Positions 46,389 to 54,291 of a DNA stretch of 64,000 nucleotides are shown one piece after another; within the stretch, counting starts at the first letter, position 1, and each line of letters starts with the position of its first letter. Origin of the DNA: Chloroflexota bacterium (GTDB lineage: Bacteria > Chloroflexota > Limnocylindria > Limnocylindrales > CSP1-4); contig JAJXUG010000002.1 in NCBI GenBank assembly GCA_021783095.1, positions 93,286 to 157,285 of the forward strand, written 5' to 3'. The translations under genes and the position numbers were made by a program. The notes beneath the pieces are model-generated. The model had not been told where the DNA came from, ran no database searches, and was given only the letters and a program-made list of their open reading frames with translations.

Positions 46389-47339
46389 CTGCGGCTTACG
46401 CGCTGTTGACGCAGGGACCGCACCGGCCTCGCCGGCCTCCACCCGGATCGGCGTGGCCAGGGTCGGGTCGACCCGCGGCGCAGTCGCCGCCAGGCAGTCC
46501 GCCTCATCCACGGCGATCGCCCCGGCCGCCGGGAGCGCGGCCCCCGTCGCCGGTCTGCGGGCATCCACGATCCGTCGACGCGGCGCCTTCGGGGGCCCGT
46601 TCTTGACGCTCCGGGCGCGGGCGCTGCGTCCTGCGCCGGAGGGCGCCACGACCCTCGCCGCAATGGCGATCGCGGCAGCCGTCACGGGACTCACGCTGAG
46701 CGCCGAAGCAGGCGTGGATGGATGACGCTCGGGCGCGGCGCACCCAAGGTTGTCCGCTCCGGCGCCCGATGCCGTGACTGCAGCCTGCGACGGTGCAGCC
46801 GCGATGGGGTTGGCCGCCCAGACCGGGCCCGGCTCAACGGGTACCGGGCGGGGTCCCCAGCGGCGCGCCGCCATCGCCGCGGCCGCCAGCCGCTCTGCAA
46901 TCCTCGACGATGCGGCGCCGAGCATCACGGCCGGCGCCATCGGCGCCATGGTCATCGCCGCGCCACGACCCTGCAGCGCCGAGCCCGCCATGGGCGCGGC
47001 GGCAGCCGGCTGACGCGTCCGCCTCCGCCGAGGCAGAGATGCAACGCGCTGCTTCGTTGTGCGCCGCCGCCGTCCCGCGGGCTGCGTCCTCACCTTGGAC
47101 CCCCCAAGCGCGCCGGATCCGAGGTCGTCGACGAGCTTCGCGCGCCCTCACCCGGCCGGCAACATGATGGCAAGCGCGCGACGGCCTGTCATGGCCGATT
47201 CGCACGAAATTCGGCGACGTCGGGGTATGCCCGATGGGGCAACCACGGCTGCGCGATCGTCCTCCCGTTGCCGTCGCCACCCAGCGGCGCCGAGGCCGCA
47301 CCATCGACCTCATGCGGCATGGTCGCAGGCAGCACCGGC
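46389..47339. other. 951-bp low-complexity divergent region
   Basis: It lies between yraN (minus) and the large modular gene (plus). Both strands are open over long stretches, but the peptides are Ala/Pro/Arg-rich with no recognised motif. The minus frame upstream of yraN and the plus frame upstream of ATG 47340 could be N-terminal extensions, decayed genes, or long untranslated leaders. I see no clear promoter, palindrome or DUF4157 HExxH remnant. Confidence 0.45.
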
Positions 47340-50300
47340 ATGGCTGAGCGCGCCGAGCTCGAGCCCGAGGCGCGGGTGGCCGCGCCTGCCCGCCGATCGA
47401 CGGCGGTTCCCGGGCTGGAGCATGCCCCGCGGGCGGCGTTGCGCGAGGTCGTCGGGCCGCCGGTGCATGGCCGGACTGCCGGGATGCGCCCGCGCCAAGT
47501 CCTCGCCATGCAGCGTCTGGTGGGCAACCGCGCTGTCGCCGAGGTCATCGGCGCCGGCGGAATGGGTGCCGAGGCGGCGAGCGAGGAGCTCGAGGCCGCG
47601 ATGTCCGGCCAGACCACCGCAGGTGCCTCGCGGGCCCCCGGATCGACCGATCCCGCGGGTCAGACGGGTCCCGAAGGGGCCGCCGGGATCGAGGCCGCGG
47701 ACGAGGCCAGCGCCCCTCGGGCTGGCGCCGGAGCCGCCGAGGGCGCCGCCCTGGGCGGTCTCGGGCTTGCGGGTGCTCTGGGCGGTCTCGGGCTGGCGGG
47801 TGCCGCCGAGGCAGCGGGTGGGGCGGTCAGCGCGGGCGGCCAGTCAGCAAGTGGCGTGTCCGAGTCCGCGGCGGCTGTGATCGGGGGCGGCGAAGCCGGG
47901 GCGATCGAGCCCCCGGCGGGCGCGGGCGGCGGCGGCCCGATCGGGGCCGCCGAGGCGGCTGGCGCCGCGGGCGCGGGTGCAGGCGGGCCCACAACGCCCG
48001 ATGAGCCCGGGCCTGCAGGGCCGGTCGAAGGGGCAGCCGCACCGGCCGGCAAGGAGGCTGTTGCGGCGGAGGAACCAACCGCTCCCGACACGAGCCGCAG
48101 TCCGCGGGCTGGAGGAGGTGCAGGCGCCGACGAGTCCGAGGCCGGGGGCAGCGGCGAGAAGGCTGGCCCGACCGAAGAGGGGCCGGCTGCCACTGGCGGC
48201 GGAGGTGGCGGCGGGGGGGGCCTCGACCTCGACGGTCCTGCGCCATCCGGCGAGCCCCTGCCCGACCCGAGCATGCCCGCCGCGCCGGGCGCCGGCGAGG
48301 TCAACCAGCTCGGCGAGGCGACGCCCGAGGTGGAGACCGGCGAGGAGCCGGCCATCGAGGAGGGCGAGGCGCAGAGCGAGGAGGAGCCGGCCGGCGAGAT
48401 CAGCGGTCAGGCGGAGGCGGTCGAGTCGGCCGGTCAGGATTCGGGCGACGGCGGGATCATCGACGCGATCGTCAACCGCGCGAAGGCCGCCTTCCGCGGG
48501 ATCGCCAGCTCGGTGACCGGCGCAGCCCGCGGGGTCGCAAACACGGTCACCGGCGCCGTGCGGAGCACGGTCCAGGGCGCACGCACGCTCGCTCGCGGCA
48601 TCCTCGACGGGATCCTCTCAGCGGCCAGGTCGCTCAAGGACGGGGCGCTGGCGGGCGTGCGCTCCGTGGTGAGCGGCATCACCTCGGCGGCGCGCGGCGT
48701 CGTGGGCCGGCTCTTCGGCGCCGTCTCGACCGTGATGGCCACCGTGCGCGCGGCCGTGACCGCGGCCGTCGGCCGGGCGCTGCGCGGCGAGCCGCTCATC
48801 CCGAACATGCTGGCACCCGTCATCGGCTTCCTGAACCGCCTGTTCGGTGACATCCCGAGCCGGGTCACGGCGCTCATCGCGCAGCTGACTGGGGCGGCGA
48901 ACGGGCTCGTTGACCGCCTGATCGGGGGCGTGGCGGCGCTGGGCCAACGCGTCGCGAGCGGCGTCGCGAGCCTGGCCGCCAGACTTCAGGCCGGTGTGAC
49001 CGCGGCCGCCACCGCCATCACGTCTCTCGCGAGCCGAGCGGCGGCCCTCGTGAGCGAGCTGCCGGGCGTCCTCCGCGCGGCCATCAGCTGGATCGTCGAT
49101 CGCCTGCTGGCCGCCGTGCGCGCCGCGGTCCGGGCGATCGAGCGGATCGTGAACGCGTTCATCGGCCGCCTGTCGGCCAGGATCCAGGGCTGGGTAGCTG
49201 CCCAGGCGACGCGGATCATCGGGCTGGTCAACCGGGTCCGCGACGGCGTCATGGCGGCGATCGCCTCCGTCGCCAACCTGGTGCGCGCCGCGCTGTCCCG
49301 GCTGGCCGCCTTCCGCAGCTGGCTGATCGCTGGTGCCATGGCCCTCCTCGGCCGCGTCCTGCGCCGCGTGCTGGGGCCGCTCCAGCAGGCGCTGATGCGA
49401 TACGTCGTCGGGCTCATCGGGCCGGAGATCCATCGCGCCATCGCGACCGCGCAGGCCGAGTTCCCCAATGGCATGCCGCAGCTCCAGCAACTGCAGGGCC
49501 AGGTCGCGGCCGCGCAATCGCAAGCGGCCGGCCAGGCGTCCAGCCAGGCGACCGACGAGTTCCTCAACGGGATGGTCAATCCTGAGGGCGATCACTTCTC
49601 CGTGGGGATCTCCGTCGGCGGAGACCTCGGGGGCGGCGCCCTCGGCGTCGCGGGCAGCGTCACTCCCCTGCAGCTCGACGTCGTCATGGACTACCGGCGC
49701 AACGACATCGGCTTCTTCGTCTCGCCCGGTGTGAGCGGCCAGGTCAACATCGGCGACCTTGGTGCCACGGGGCACGAGTCGGCCAACTTCGCCTGGGGCA
49801 CCGTGGCCTCGTTCGGCGACCGGGACAAGGACGTCCTTCATGCCTATGGGGGCATGTTCTCGAACGCCAACTACGGCTACGCGATCGGCGGAGCGTACGA
49901 GGCGGGCGTGGGCCTCACCTCCGGCGGGACGATGTACCGCGGCGGCTCCTACGACTTCGGGCCGTCGGTGCCCCTGCCGATCGCGTTCGGCTCGACGCAC
50001 ACCGAACCGGGCGAGCACACGCCCACCCTGCGCGAGGGGCGGCCGGACGCACACGACACGATCAGCCTCGGCGAGGTCCTGTTCCCGCGCGGCAGCGCCG
50101 ACCTCGCCGCCAGCTCGAACGGCCAGCAGGCGATCACCGATGCCGCGGCGACCGTCGACGGCTACCCGGCCGCGCACGAGGGCGCGAACGTGGTGCAGAT
50201 CTCGATCAGCGGCGAGGCGAGCCGCGTCTGGAGCCACCCCCGACCCGGCGAGACCCGCGAGGCGGACAACGCCACCCTCGCACAGCATCGCGCCGAGCAT

Positions 50301-50882
50301 GTCCGCGACGGGCTGCAGCCCCTCGTCCCCGGCGTTTCGATCAACGCGTACGGCGCGGGCGACGCGGCGGCAGCCCGGGCAGGCAAGGCCGAGAACGATG
50401 CCAGCCCCGAGGACCAGCGGGCCACGATCTTCGCAGACACCTACCGGGCCGGCGACGCGGGTGGCTTCGGCCCAGACCAGGTGGGGCCCGACCGCCAGGC
50501 CCCGGACACGTTCACGATGCGGCCCGGCCTGCCGACCGGCTTCACCGACTTCTCGCAACGCCAGGCCTGGGGCTGGGACACCACCCTGAGCGTGGCCGCG
50601 CTCGAGGGCGCCCAGGCGGAGGGCGGCGTCTACGGCGGCCTCGGGATCAGCTACTCGGTGCCGCTCGGCAAGTCGCACTTCACGCCGCAGACGATGACGC
50701 TGATCCGGGTCGCGTTCGGGCTCGCCAAGATCGTCGGCGACGTCATGACCCTGAGCCCGCTCGGCCTCGCCCGTGACATCCTCGGCGTCGCGCCCGGCGT
50801 CGAGACGCTCGTCCATGAGCACTTCGGCCAGGCGATCGGCGACTGGACCATCCCGATGCCGTCCGGCGTGGCAGTCGCCTAG
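47340..50882 (+). CDS. 1180-residue modular protein with eCIS-type LQR-GNRAV motif, helical region and OmpA-like domain
   Basis: Domain order: N-terminal segment with RPRQVLAMQRLVGNRAV (about 50-66), the motif found near the start of DUF4157 and other proteins linked to extracellular contractile injection systems; a 290-residue Gly/Ala/Glu/Pro disordered region (75-365); about 350 residues of repeated amphipathic Ala/Val/Arg helices (IVNRAKAAFRGIASSVTGAA, GLVDRLIGGVAALGQRVASG); a Gly-rich beta region from about 750 (FSVGISVGGDLGGG, FFVSPGVSGQVNIG, YGYAIGGAYEAGVGL); an OmpA-like domain from about 905 (GEVLFPRGSADLAASSNGQQ to INAYGAGD); a hydrophobic helix near 1119-1145. No export signal. ATG 47340 is the first sensible start; ATG 47319 is possible. 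No sheath, tube or baseplate genes are in the window. Effector-like function is inference. Confidence 0.85.
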   Translation: MAERAELEPEARVAAPARRSTAVPGLEHAPRAALREVVGPPVHGRTAGMRPRQVLAMQRLVGNRAVAEVIGAGGMGAEAASEELEAAMSGQTTAGASRAPGSTDPAGQTGPEGAAGIEAADEASAPRAGAGAAEGAALGGLGLAGALGGLGLAGAAEAAGGAVSAGGQSASGVSESAAAVIGGGEAGAIEPPAGAGGGGPIGAAEAAGAAGAGAGGPTTPDEPGPAGPVEGAAAPAGKEAVAAEEPTAPDTSRSPRAGGGAGADESEAGGSGEKAGPTEEGPAATGGGGGGGGGLDLDGPAPSGEPLPDPSMPAAPGAGEVNQLGEATPEVETGEEPAIEEGEAQSEEEPAGEISGQAEAVESAGQDSGDGGIIDAIVNRAKAAFRGIASSVTGAARGVANTVTGAVRSTVQGARTLARGILDGILSAARSLKDGALAGVRSVVSGITSAARGVVGRLFGAVSTVMATVRAAVTAAVGRALRGEPLIPNMLAPVIGFLNRLFGDIPSRVTALIAQLTGAANGLVDRLIGGVAALGQRVASGVASLAARLQAGVTAAATAITSLASRAAALVSELPGVLRAAISWIVDRLLAAVRAAVRAIERIVNAFIGRLSARIQGWVAAQATRIIGLVNRVRDGVMAAIASVANLVRAALSRLAAFRSWLIAGAMALLGRVLRRVLGPLQQALMRYVVGLIGPEIHRAIATAQAEFPNGMPQLQQLQGQVAAAQSQAAGQASSQATDEFLNGMVNPEGDHFSVGISVGGDLGGGALGVAGSVTPLQLDVVMDYRRNDIGFFVSPGVSGQVNIGDLGATGHESANFAWGTVASFGDRDKDVLHAYGGMFSNANYGYAIGGAYEAGVGLTSGGTMYRGGSYDFGPSVPLPIAFGSTHTEPGEHTPTLREGRPDAHDTISLGEVLFPRGSADLAASSNGQQAITDAAATVDGYPAAHEGANVVQISISGEASRVWSHPRPGETREADNATLAQHRAEHVRDGLQPLVPGVSINAYGAGDAAAARAGKAENDASPEDQRATIFADTYRAGDAGGFGPDQVGPDRQAPDTFTMRPGLPTGFTDFSQRQAWGWDTTLSVAALEGAQAEGGVYGGLGISYSVPLGKSHFTPQTMTLIRVAFGLAKIVGDVMTLSPLGLARDILGVAPGVETLVHEHFGQAIGDWTIPMPSGVAVA

Positions 50883-50911
50883 GCTGGCGCCCCAAGATCC
50901 GGAGGTCCCGC

Positions 50912-51469
50912 ATGCCGTTCCCGCCGCCCGACGCACCGCCCACCGGGTCCCCGCCCGTGCTGTGGACCTCGCCCGCCGGCGAGTCGCCCGCCGTCAATGC
51001 CGACGGCCGCGGCAGTGTCGGCTCCGCCACGTTCACCCCGGCCTCGTTCCGCGACGTGGTCATCGATGCGGTCGTCGAGCTCGAGACCGGCGGCGCCGAT
51101 GCGGCGTGCGGGCTGTTCTTCCGCCAGACGGACGAACGCGACTACCTGGGCTTCAGCGTCACGGCCGGGGGGCGCGCGGTCGTGTTCGCGCTCGAGGGCG
51201 GGCAGATGCGGGTGCTCGCCGACGGCCCCATCCCCGAGGAGGCGCCGTACGCTCGAGGCATCCCGGCGGCGAACCGGCTGACGCTCGTGACCGCCGGCCC
51301 CTCGATCACCTGCATCGTCAACGGCTACGTGCTCGTGGGCGTGATCGTGGACCCGCGGCACAAGGCTGGGCTCGCCGGGGCGCTCGTCGTTCCGGGCGAG
51401 GCCGGCGTGGCCGCCTCAGCGCGCGTCCGGTGGGCGCAGGTCCGGGCGCTGGTGCCGGATCAGCGCTAG
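50912..51469 (+). CDS. Jelly-roll (concanavalin/DUF1080-like) protein paired with the modular protein
   Basis: A 185-residue protein with no signal peptide. It alternates beta strands: FRDVVIDAVVELE, AACGLFFRQTDERDYLGFSV, RAVVFALEGGQMRVLAD, RLTLVTAGPSITCIVNGYVLVGVIVD, GLAGALVVPGEAGVAASARVRW (parts quoted). The pattern 'FRQTDERDYLGFSV... NRLTLVTAG... CIVNG' is that of LamG/DUF1080-like carbohydrate-binding sandwiches. GGAGG is 10 nt before ATG 50912, and it follows the modular gene by 29 nt, so the two are probably co-transcribed. It may be a binding or adaptor partner. Function not established. Confidence 0.75.
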   Translation: MPFPPPDAPPTGSPPVLWTSPAGESPAVNADGRGSVGSATFTPASFRDVVIDAVVELETGGADAACGLFFRQTDERDYLGFSVTAGGRAVVFALEGGQMRVLADGPIPEEAPYARGIPAANRLTLVTAGPSITCIVNGYVLVGVIVDPRHKAGLAGALVVPGEAGVAASARVRWAQVRALVPDQR

Positions 51470-51472
51470 CCG

Positions 51473-52369
51473 TCAGGCGCCGACACGGGCTCTGTCGAGG
51501 TCGGTCTCGACGTCGAGCTGGCCGTCCTCGTCGAAGGCGTCGATCGCCTCGAGGGCATCGGCCGGCTCGAAGGCATCGGCCGGCTCGAAGGCATCGATCG
51601 AAGCGTAGGCATTGACGGCCTCGGCGTCGTCGACCTCGCCGGCCGCCTCAACAGCCCCGACCGCCTCGGCCTCCGCGACCGCCTTGGCCTCCGCGACCGC
51701 CTCGGCCTCCGCGACTGCCTGGTCGAAGAGCGAGAGCTGGTCGCCCGCGAGCAGCACCTGCAGCGCCTGCCAGCCCTTGCGGTGGTGCGGCGTCAGCCCG
51801 TGGGCCCGGATCGCCTCGCGATGCTCGAGCGTGGCATACCCGGCGTTGCGCTCCCAGCCGTACTGCGGGTAGCGGAGGGCGAGGCGGTGCATCATCCGGT
51901 CGCGGACGGTCTTGGCGACGACCGACGCGCAGGAGATCGAGTAGACGAGCGCGTCGCCGTCCACGATGGCCGTGTAGGGGCCCACCTCCTGCTCGAAGCC
52001 GGCGATCCGCAGGCCGTCCACCAGCACGTGGTCATGGCCGCCGAGGCGGGCGATCGCACGGCGCATGGCGAGGTGGGTCGCGTGGTAGATGTTCAGGCGG
52101 TCGATGTCGGCCACCGACGCCGCGCCGACGCCCACCGCCACCGCTCGACGCCGGATGATGGGCGCGAGGCGCTCGCGCTGGGCCGCGGACAGCGTCTTGG
52201 AGTCGCGGACGCCGGGTATGCGATGGCAGTTGGGCGGCATGATCACGGCCGCCGCCACCACGGCCCCGCACGTCGGCGCCACGCCCACCTCGTCCACGCC
52301 GACGACGCGGGTCGCCCCGCCCTGCCAGAGCGGGCGCTCGAAGCGCAGGGTTGGGACGATCACGGCCAT
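51473..52369 (-). CDS. rnhB: Ribonuclease HII with altered GRG motif, clamp-like motif and acidic tail
   Basis: A 298-residue RNase HII that cuts RNA in RNA-DNA hybrids and removes ribonucleotides. The catalytic carboxylates are present: D26-E27 (VVGVDEVG), Asp in HVLVDGLRI, and Asp in IVDGDALVYS. But the usual GRG after DEAG, which senses the RNA-DNA junction, reads GVA (29-31). After the core (to about 205) comes QLSLF (211-215), a perfect match to the beta-clamp consensus, then an 80-residue acidic Glu/Ala tail with two imperfect repeats (AEAEAVAEAKAV and AFEPADAFEPADA). ATG 52369. Its stop lies 3 nt from the convergent jelly-roll gene stop. Confidence 0.93.
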   Translation of the reverse strand: MAVIVPTLRFERPLWQGGATRVVGVDEVGVAPTCGAVVAAAVIMPPNCHRIPGVRDSKTLSAAQRERLAPIIRRRAVAVGVGAASVADIDRLNIYHATHLAMRRAIARLGGHDHVLVDGLRIAGFEQEVGPYTAIVDGDALVYSISCASVVAKTVRDRMMHRLALRYPQYGWERNAGYATLEHREAIRAHGLTPHHRKGWQALQVLLAGDQLSLFDQAVAEAEAVAEAKAVAEAEAVGAVEAAGEVDDAEAVNAYASIDAFEPADAFEPADALEAIDAFDEDGQLDVETDLDRARVGA

Positions 52370-52416
52370 CGCCGGCTAGCGTAGCGCCGCCGACCGATCA
52401 GCGGCACACTCGCCGG

Positions 52417-53247
52417 ATGCTGCGTCAATTCCGACAGGTCGACGTCTTCACCACCGGACCCGGCCTCGGCAACCCGCTCGCGGTGGTCCTCGACGCCTCG
52501 GGGCTCACGCCCGCCGAGATGCAACGCTTCGCGCGCTGGACGAACCTCTCCGAGACGACCTTCGTCGTGCCCACCGAGGACGCCGCCGCCGACTACGCCG
52601 TCCGCATCTTCACCCCCGACTCCGAGCTGCCGTTCGCCGGCCACCCCACGCTGGGCACGTGCCACGCATGGCTGGAGGCGGGCGGGCGGCCACGCGACCC
52701 GCAGCGGATCGTCCAGCTGTGCGCAGCCGGGCTGATCCAGATCCGGCGTGTCGGCGACGCGCTTGCGTTCGGCGCTCCCCCGCTCCGGCGCTCCGGCCCC
52801 GTCGACGAGTCGGACCTGCTTGCCATCGCCGCGTCGCTCGGGATCGACCGGTCGGACATCGTCGACGCCGCCTGGGCCGACAACGGGCCCGGCTGGGTGG
52901 CGCTGCTGCTGCGCGATGCCGAGGCGGTGCTGGCGGTGCGGCCCGGCGCGGTGCCGCTCGACGTGGGCCTCGTGGGGTTCTACCCGAGCGGTGCGCCCGA
53001 GGCGATCGAGGTGCGCGCGCTCTACCCGCAGAACGGGCTCACCGTCGAGGACCCGGTGACCGGGAGTCTCAACGCTTCCGTGGCCGGCTGGCTGCTCGAG
53101 ACGGGGCGGATCCAGGCGCCGTACGTCGCGAGCCAAGGCGGGGCGATCGGGCGGGCAGGGCGGGTCGAGGTGTCCCAGGCCCAGGACGGGCACGTGTTCG
53201 TCGGGGGCCGCACGCTCACGCTCGTCAGCGGGACCGTGGAGCTCTGA
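52417..53247 (+). CDS. PhzF-family isomerase/epimerase
   Basis: A 276-residue PhzF-fold protein (diaminopimelate-epimerase-like). It contains QVDVFTTGPGLGNPLAVVLDA in part, the conserved Glu in WTNLSETTFV, FTPDSELPFAGHPTLGTCHAW in part, and DPVTGSLNASVAGWL. The substrate is unknown; members act in many small-molecule pathways. It is divergent from rnhB with a 47-bp gap, so the two promoters overlap. ATG 52417 is chosen for the conserved start. Confidence 0.92.
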   Translation: MLRQFRQVDVFTTGPGLGNPLAVVLDASGLTPAEMQRFARWTNLSETTFVVPTEDAAADYAVRIFTPDSELPFAGHPTLGTCHAWLEAGGRPRDPQRIVQLCAAGLIQIRRVGDALAFGAPPLRRSGPVDESDLLAIAASLGIDRSDIVDAAWADNGPGWVALLLRDAEAVLAVRPGAVPLDVGLVGFYPSGAPEAIEVRALYPQNGLTVEDPVTGSLNASVAGWLLETGRIQAPYVASQGGAIGRAGRVEVSQAQDGHVFVGGRTLTLVSGTVEL

Positions 53248-53628
53248 CAGGCCACGGTTGCGTCAGCCCCCCGGATGACCGCGGTCCGAGCGTCAGGGAC
53301 GCACGCGCGCCACGCCGCTGGGCCCTTGACGGGTGGCGGGGGCGCCCACATCCTCGGGGCAGTGACCGGTGCCGGTCGCACGAGGGAGGGATGGCCCGAT
53401 GTGGCCCTTCAGGCGGCGTCGCCGCACGGAGATGGACGCGCGCAGGCCGCATCCCCTCGAGCGGCATGACGACCGGGCACTCGGGTCCGTGAACCCAGAC
53501 CGAGCGGCGTTCGCGGCGGCAGGGTCCCTGGTCCGGGCCACCGGCACCTTCGGCTCGGAATCGAACGACCCCCGGACGGACCGGGGGTCGAGGGTTCGGC
53601 GCGCCGGGTCGTGCTCCCGGCGGGCTGC
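53248..53628. other. 381-bp convergent gap between phzF-like gene and rplS
   Basis: The 3' ends of the phzF-like gene and of rplS face each other. The gap holds the rplS terminator (53566-53590) and a possible small open frame at 53399. Nothing else is evident. Confidence 0.5.
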
Positions 53629-53632
53629 CTAG
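53399..53632 (+). CDS. Possible small basic protein (77 residues), low confidence
   Basis: The frame starts [18 protein letters not shown] after GGGAGGG (9 nt spacing) and continues [20 protein letters not shown] to an Arg-rich end. The start and ribosome-binding site are good, but the 3' part runs through the rplS terminator hairpin and the C-terminus is just GC-rich translation, so it may be fortuitous or shorter in reality. No family recognised. Confidence 0.25.
   Translation: MWPFRRRRRTEMDARRPHPLERHDDRALGSVNPDRAAFAAAGSLVRATGTFGSESNDPRTDRGSRVRRAGSCSRRAA
53566..53590 (-). terminator. rplS terminator
   Basis: CGACCCCCGG (53566-53575) pairs perfectly with CCGGGGGTCG (53581-53590), loop ACGGA, 39 nt after the rplS stop. 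On the minus strand it is followed by TTCGATTCC. Confidence 0.75.
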
Positions 53633-53973
53633 CGGCGCTCGCGGAGCGTCGTGGCGGCCTTGCCGACCCGGTTGCGCAGGAAGTACAGCTTCGCGCGGCG
53701 CACCTGCCCGTGGCGGACGACCTCGATCTTCTCGATGCGCGGGCTGTGGAGCTTGAACGTGCGCTCCACGCCGACGCCGGAGGCGATGCGCCGGACGGTG
53801 ATGGCAGATGCGACGCCGGCGTTGCGCACGCGCATCACGAGGCCCTCGAAGACCTGGATGCGCTCGCGGTTGCCCTCCACGACCTTGGCCGACACCTTGA
53901 CGGTGTCACCAGGGGTGATGACGGGCAGGTCGGTCCGCAGCTGGTCGGCCACGATCTCGTTGAGCACGTTCAC
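53629..53973 (-). CDS. rplS: 50S ribosomal protein L19
   Basis: A 114-residue L19, the normal length, with [22 protein letters not shown] in part, [21 protein letters not shown] in part and the C-terminal [20 protein letters not shown]. It lies at the 30S-50S interface. GTG 53973 gives the conserved [13 protein letters not shown] start. It has its own promoter and terminator, so it is separable from trmD-rimM-rpsP. Confidence 0.97.
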   Translation of the reverse strand: MNVLNEIVADQLRTDLPVITPGDTVKVSAKVVEGNRERIQVFEGLVMRVRNAGVASAITVRRIASGVGVERTFKLHSPRIEKIEVVRHGQVRRAKLYFLRNRVGKAATTLRERR

Positions 53974-54067
53974 GGTGAGCAGTCCTTGTTCGGTCGTCGG
54001 CAGCGGCGGCTGCGGTTCGCGGATGTCGAGGAGCGGCGCGCGCCGCGGAGGGCAAGGCCGACGGCGG

Positions 54068-54096
54068 AGGATAGCACGCCGACGCGCTCGTGTCAG
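54068..54096 (-). promoter_or_regulatory. rplS promoter
   Basis: On the minus strand -35 CTGACA (54096-54091), 17-nt spacer ending in TGC, and extended -10 TATCCT (54073-54068). The best-looking promoter in the window. The leader before rplS is about 87 nt. Confidence 0.65.
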
Positions 54097-54152
54097 GCGT
54101 GTCAGGCGTCGGGGCACCGCCCCGGCGCTCGAGGCACCACGCTCCCCCCGGC

Positions 54153-54291
54153 TCGCCTGGGCGGCGACGATTCTGGCGCGCCTCGGTCGATCGGTCGCCT
54201 GCGCGGCGACGAATCGACTCGTTCGGCGGCTGCGGAGGTCGTCGACTCAGCGGCGGAACCGCGGCGCGGCTCAGCGGAGATGCGGCGAAAC
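54153..54291. repeat. Second phased hairpin array between rplS and trmD
   Basis: TCGCC-TGGGC-GGCGA (54153-54167) and GTCGCC-TGCGC-GGCGAC (54194-54210) repeat the stem and 5-nt loop of the array at 3357-3522. The octamer GGCGACGA starts at 54163 and 54205, exactly 42 nt apart. Two weaker relatives (GGCGGAAC at 54252, GGCGAAAC at 54284) follow. On the minus strand the two units read FVAAQAT and IVAAQAS, 14 residues apart. Confidence 0.55.

Noticed and set aside
46389-47093. YraN extended to a 377-residue protein by an upstream open frame
   Set aside because: UPF0102 proteins are about 115-130 residues. The upstream 235 codons are low-complexity with no family motif, and ATG 46388 gives a normal length.
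46722-47339. N-terminal 206-codon extension of the modular protein from 46722
   Set aside because: The upstream frame is Arg/Pro-rich translation of GC-rich DNA without a ribosome-binding site. The conserved motif lies close to ATG 47340, as in related proteins.
47340-50882. OmpA-like outer-membrane porin
   Set aside because: Only the C-terminal OmpA-like peptidoglycan-binding type domain is suggested. There is no signal peptide and no 8-strand barrel pattern, and the lineage probably lacks an outer membrane.
53560-53600. tRNA-like word GGAATCGAAC near the rplS end
   Set aside because: It resembles a reversed T-arm, but the adjacent sequence is a perfect 10-bp terminator stem and no acceptor, D or anticodon arms can be drawn.
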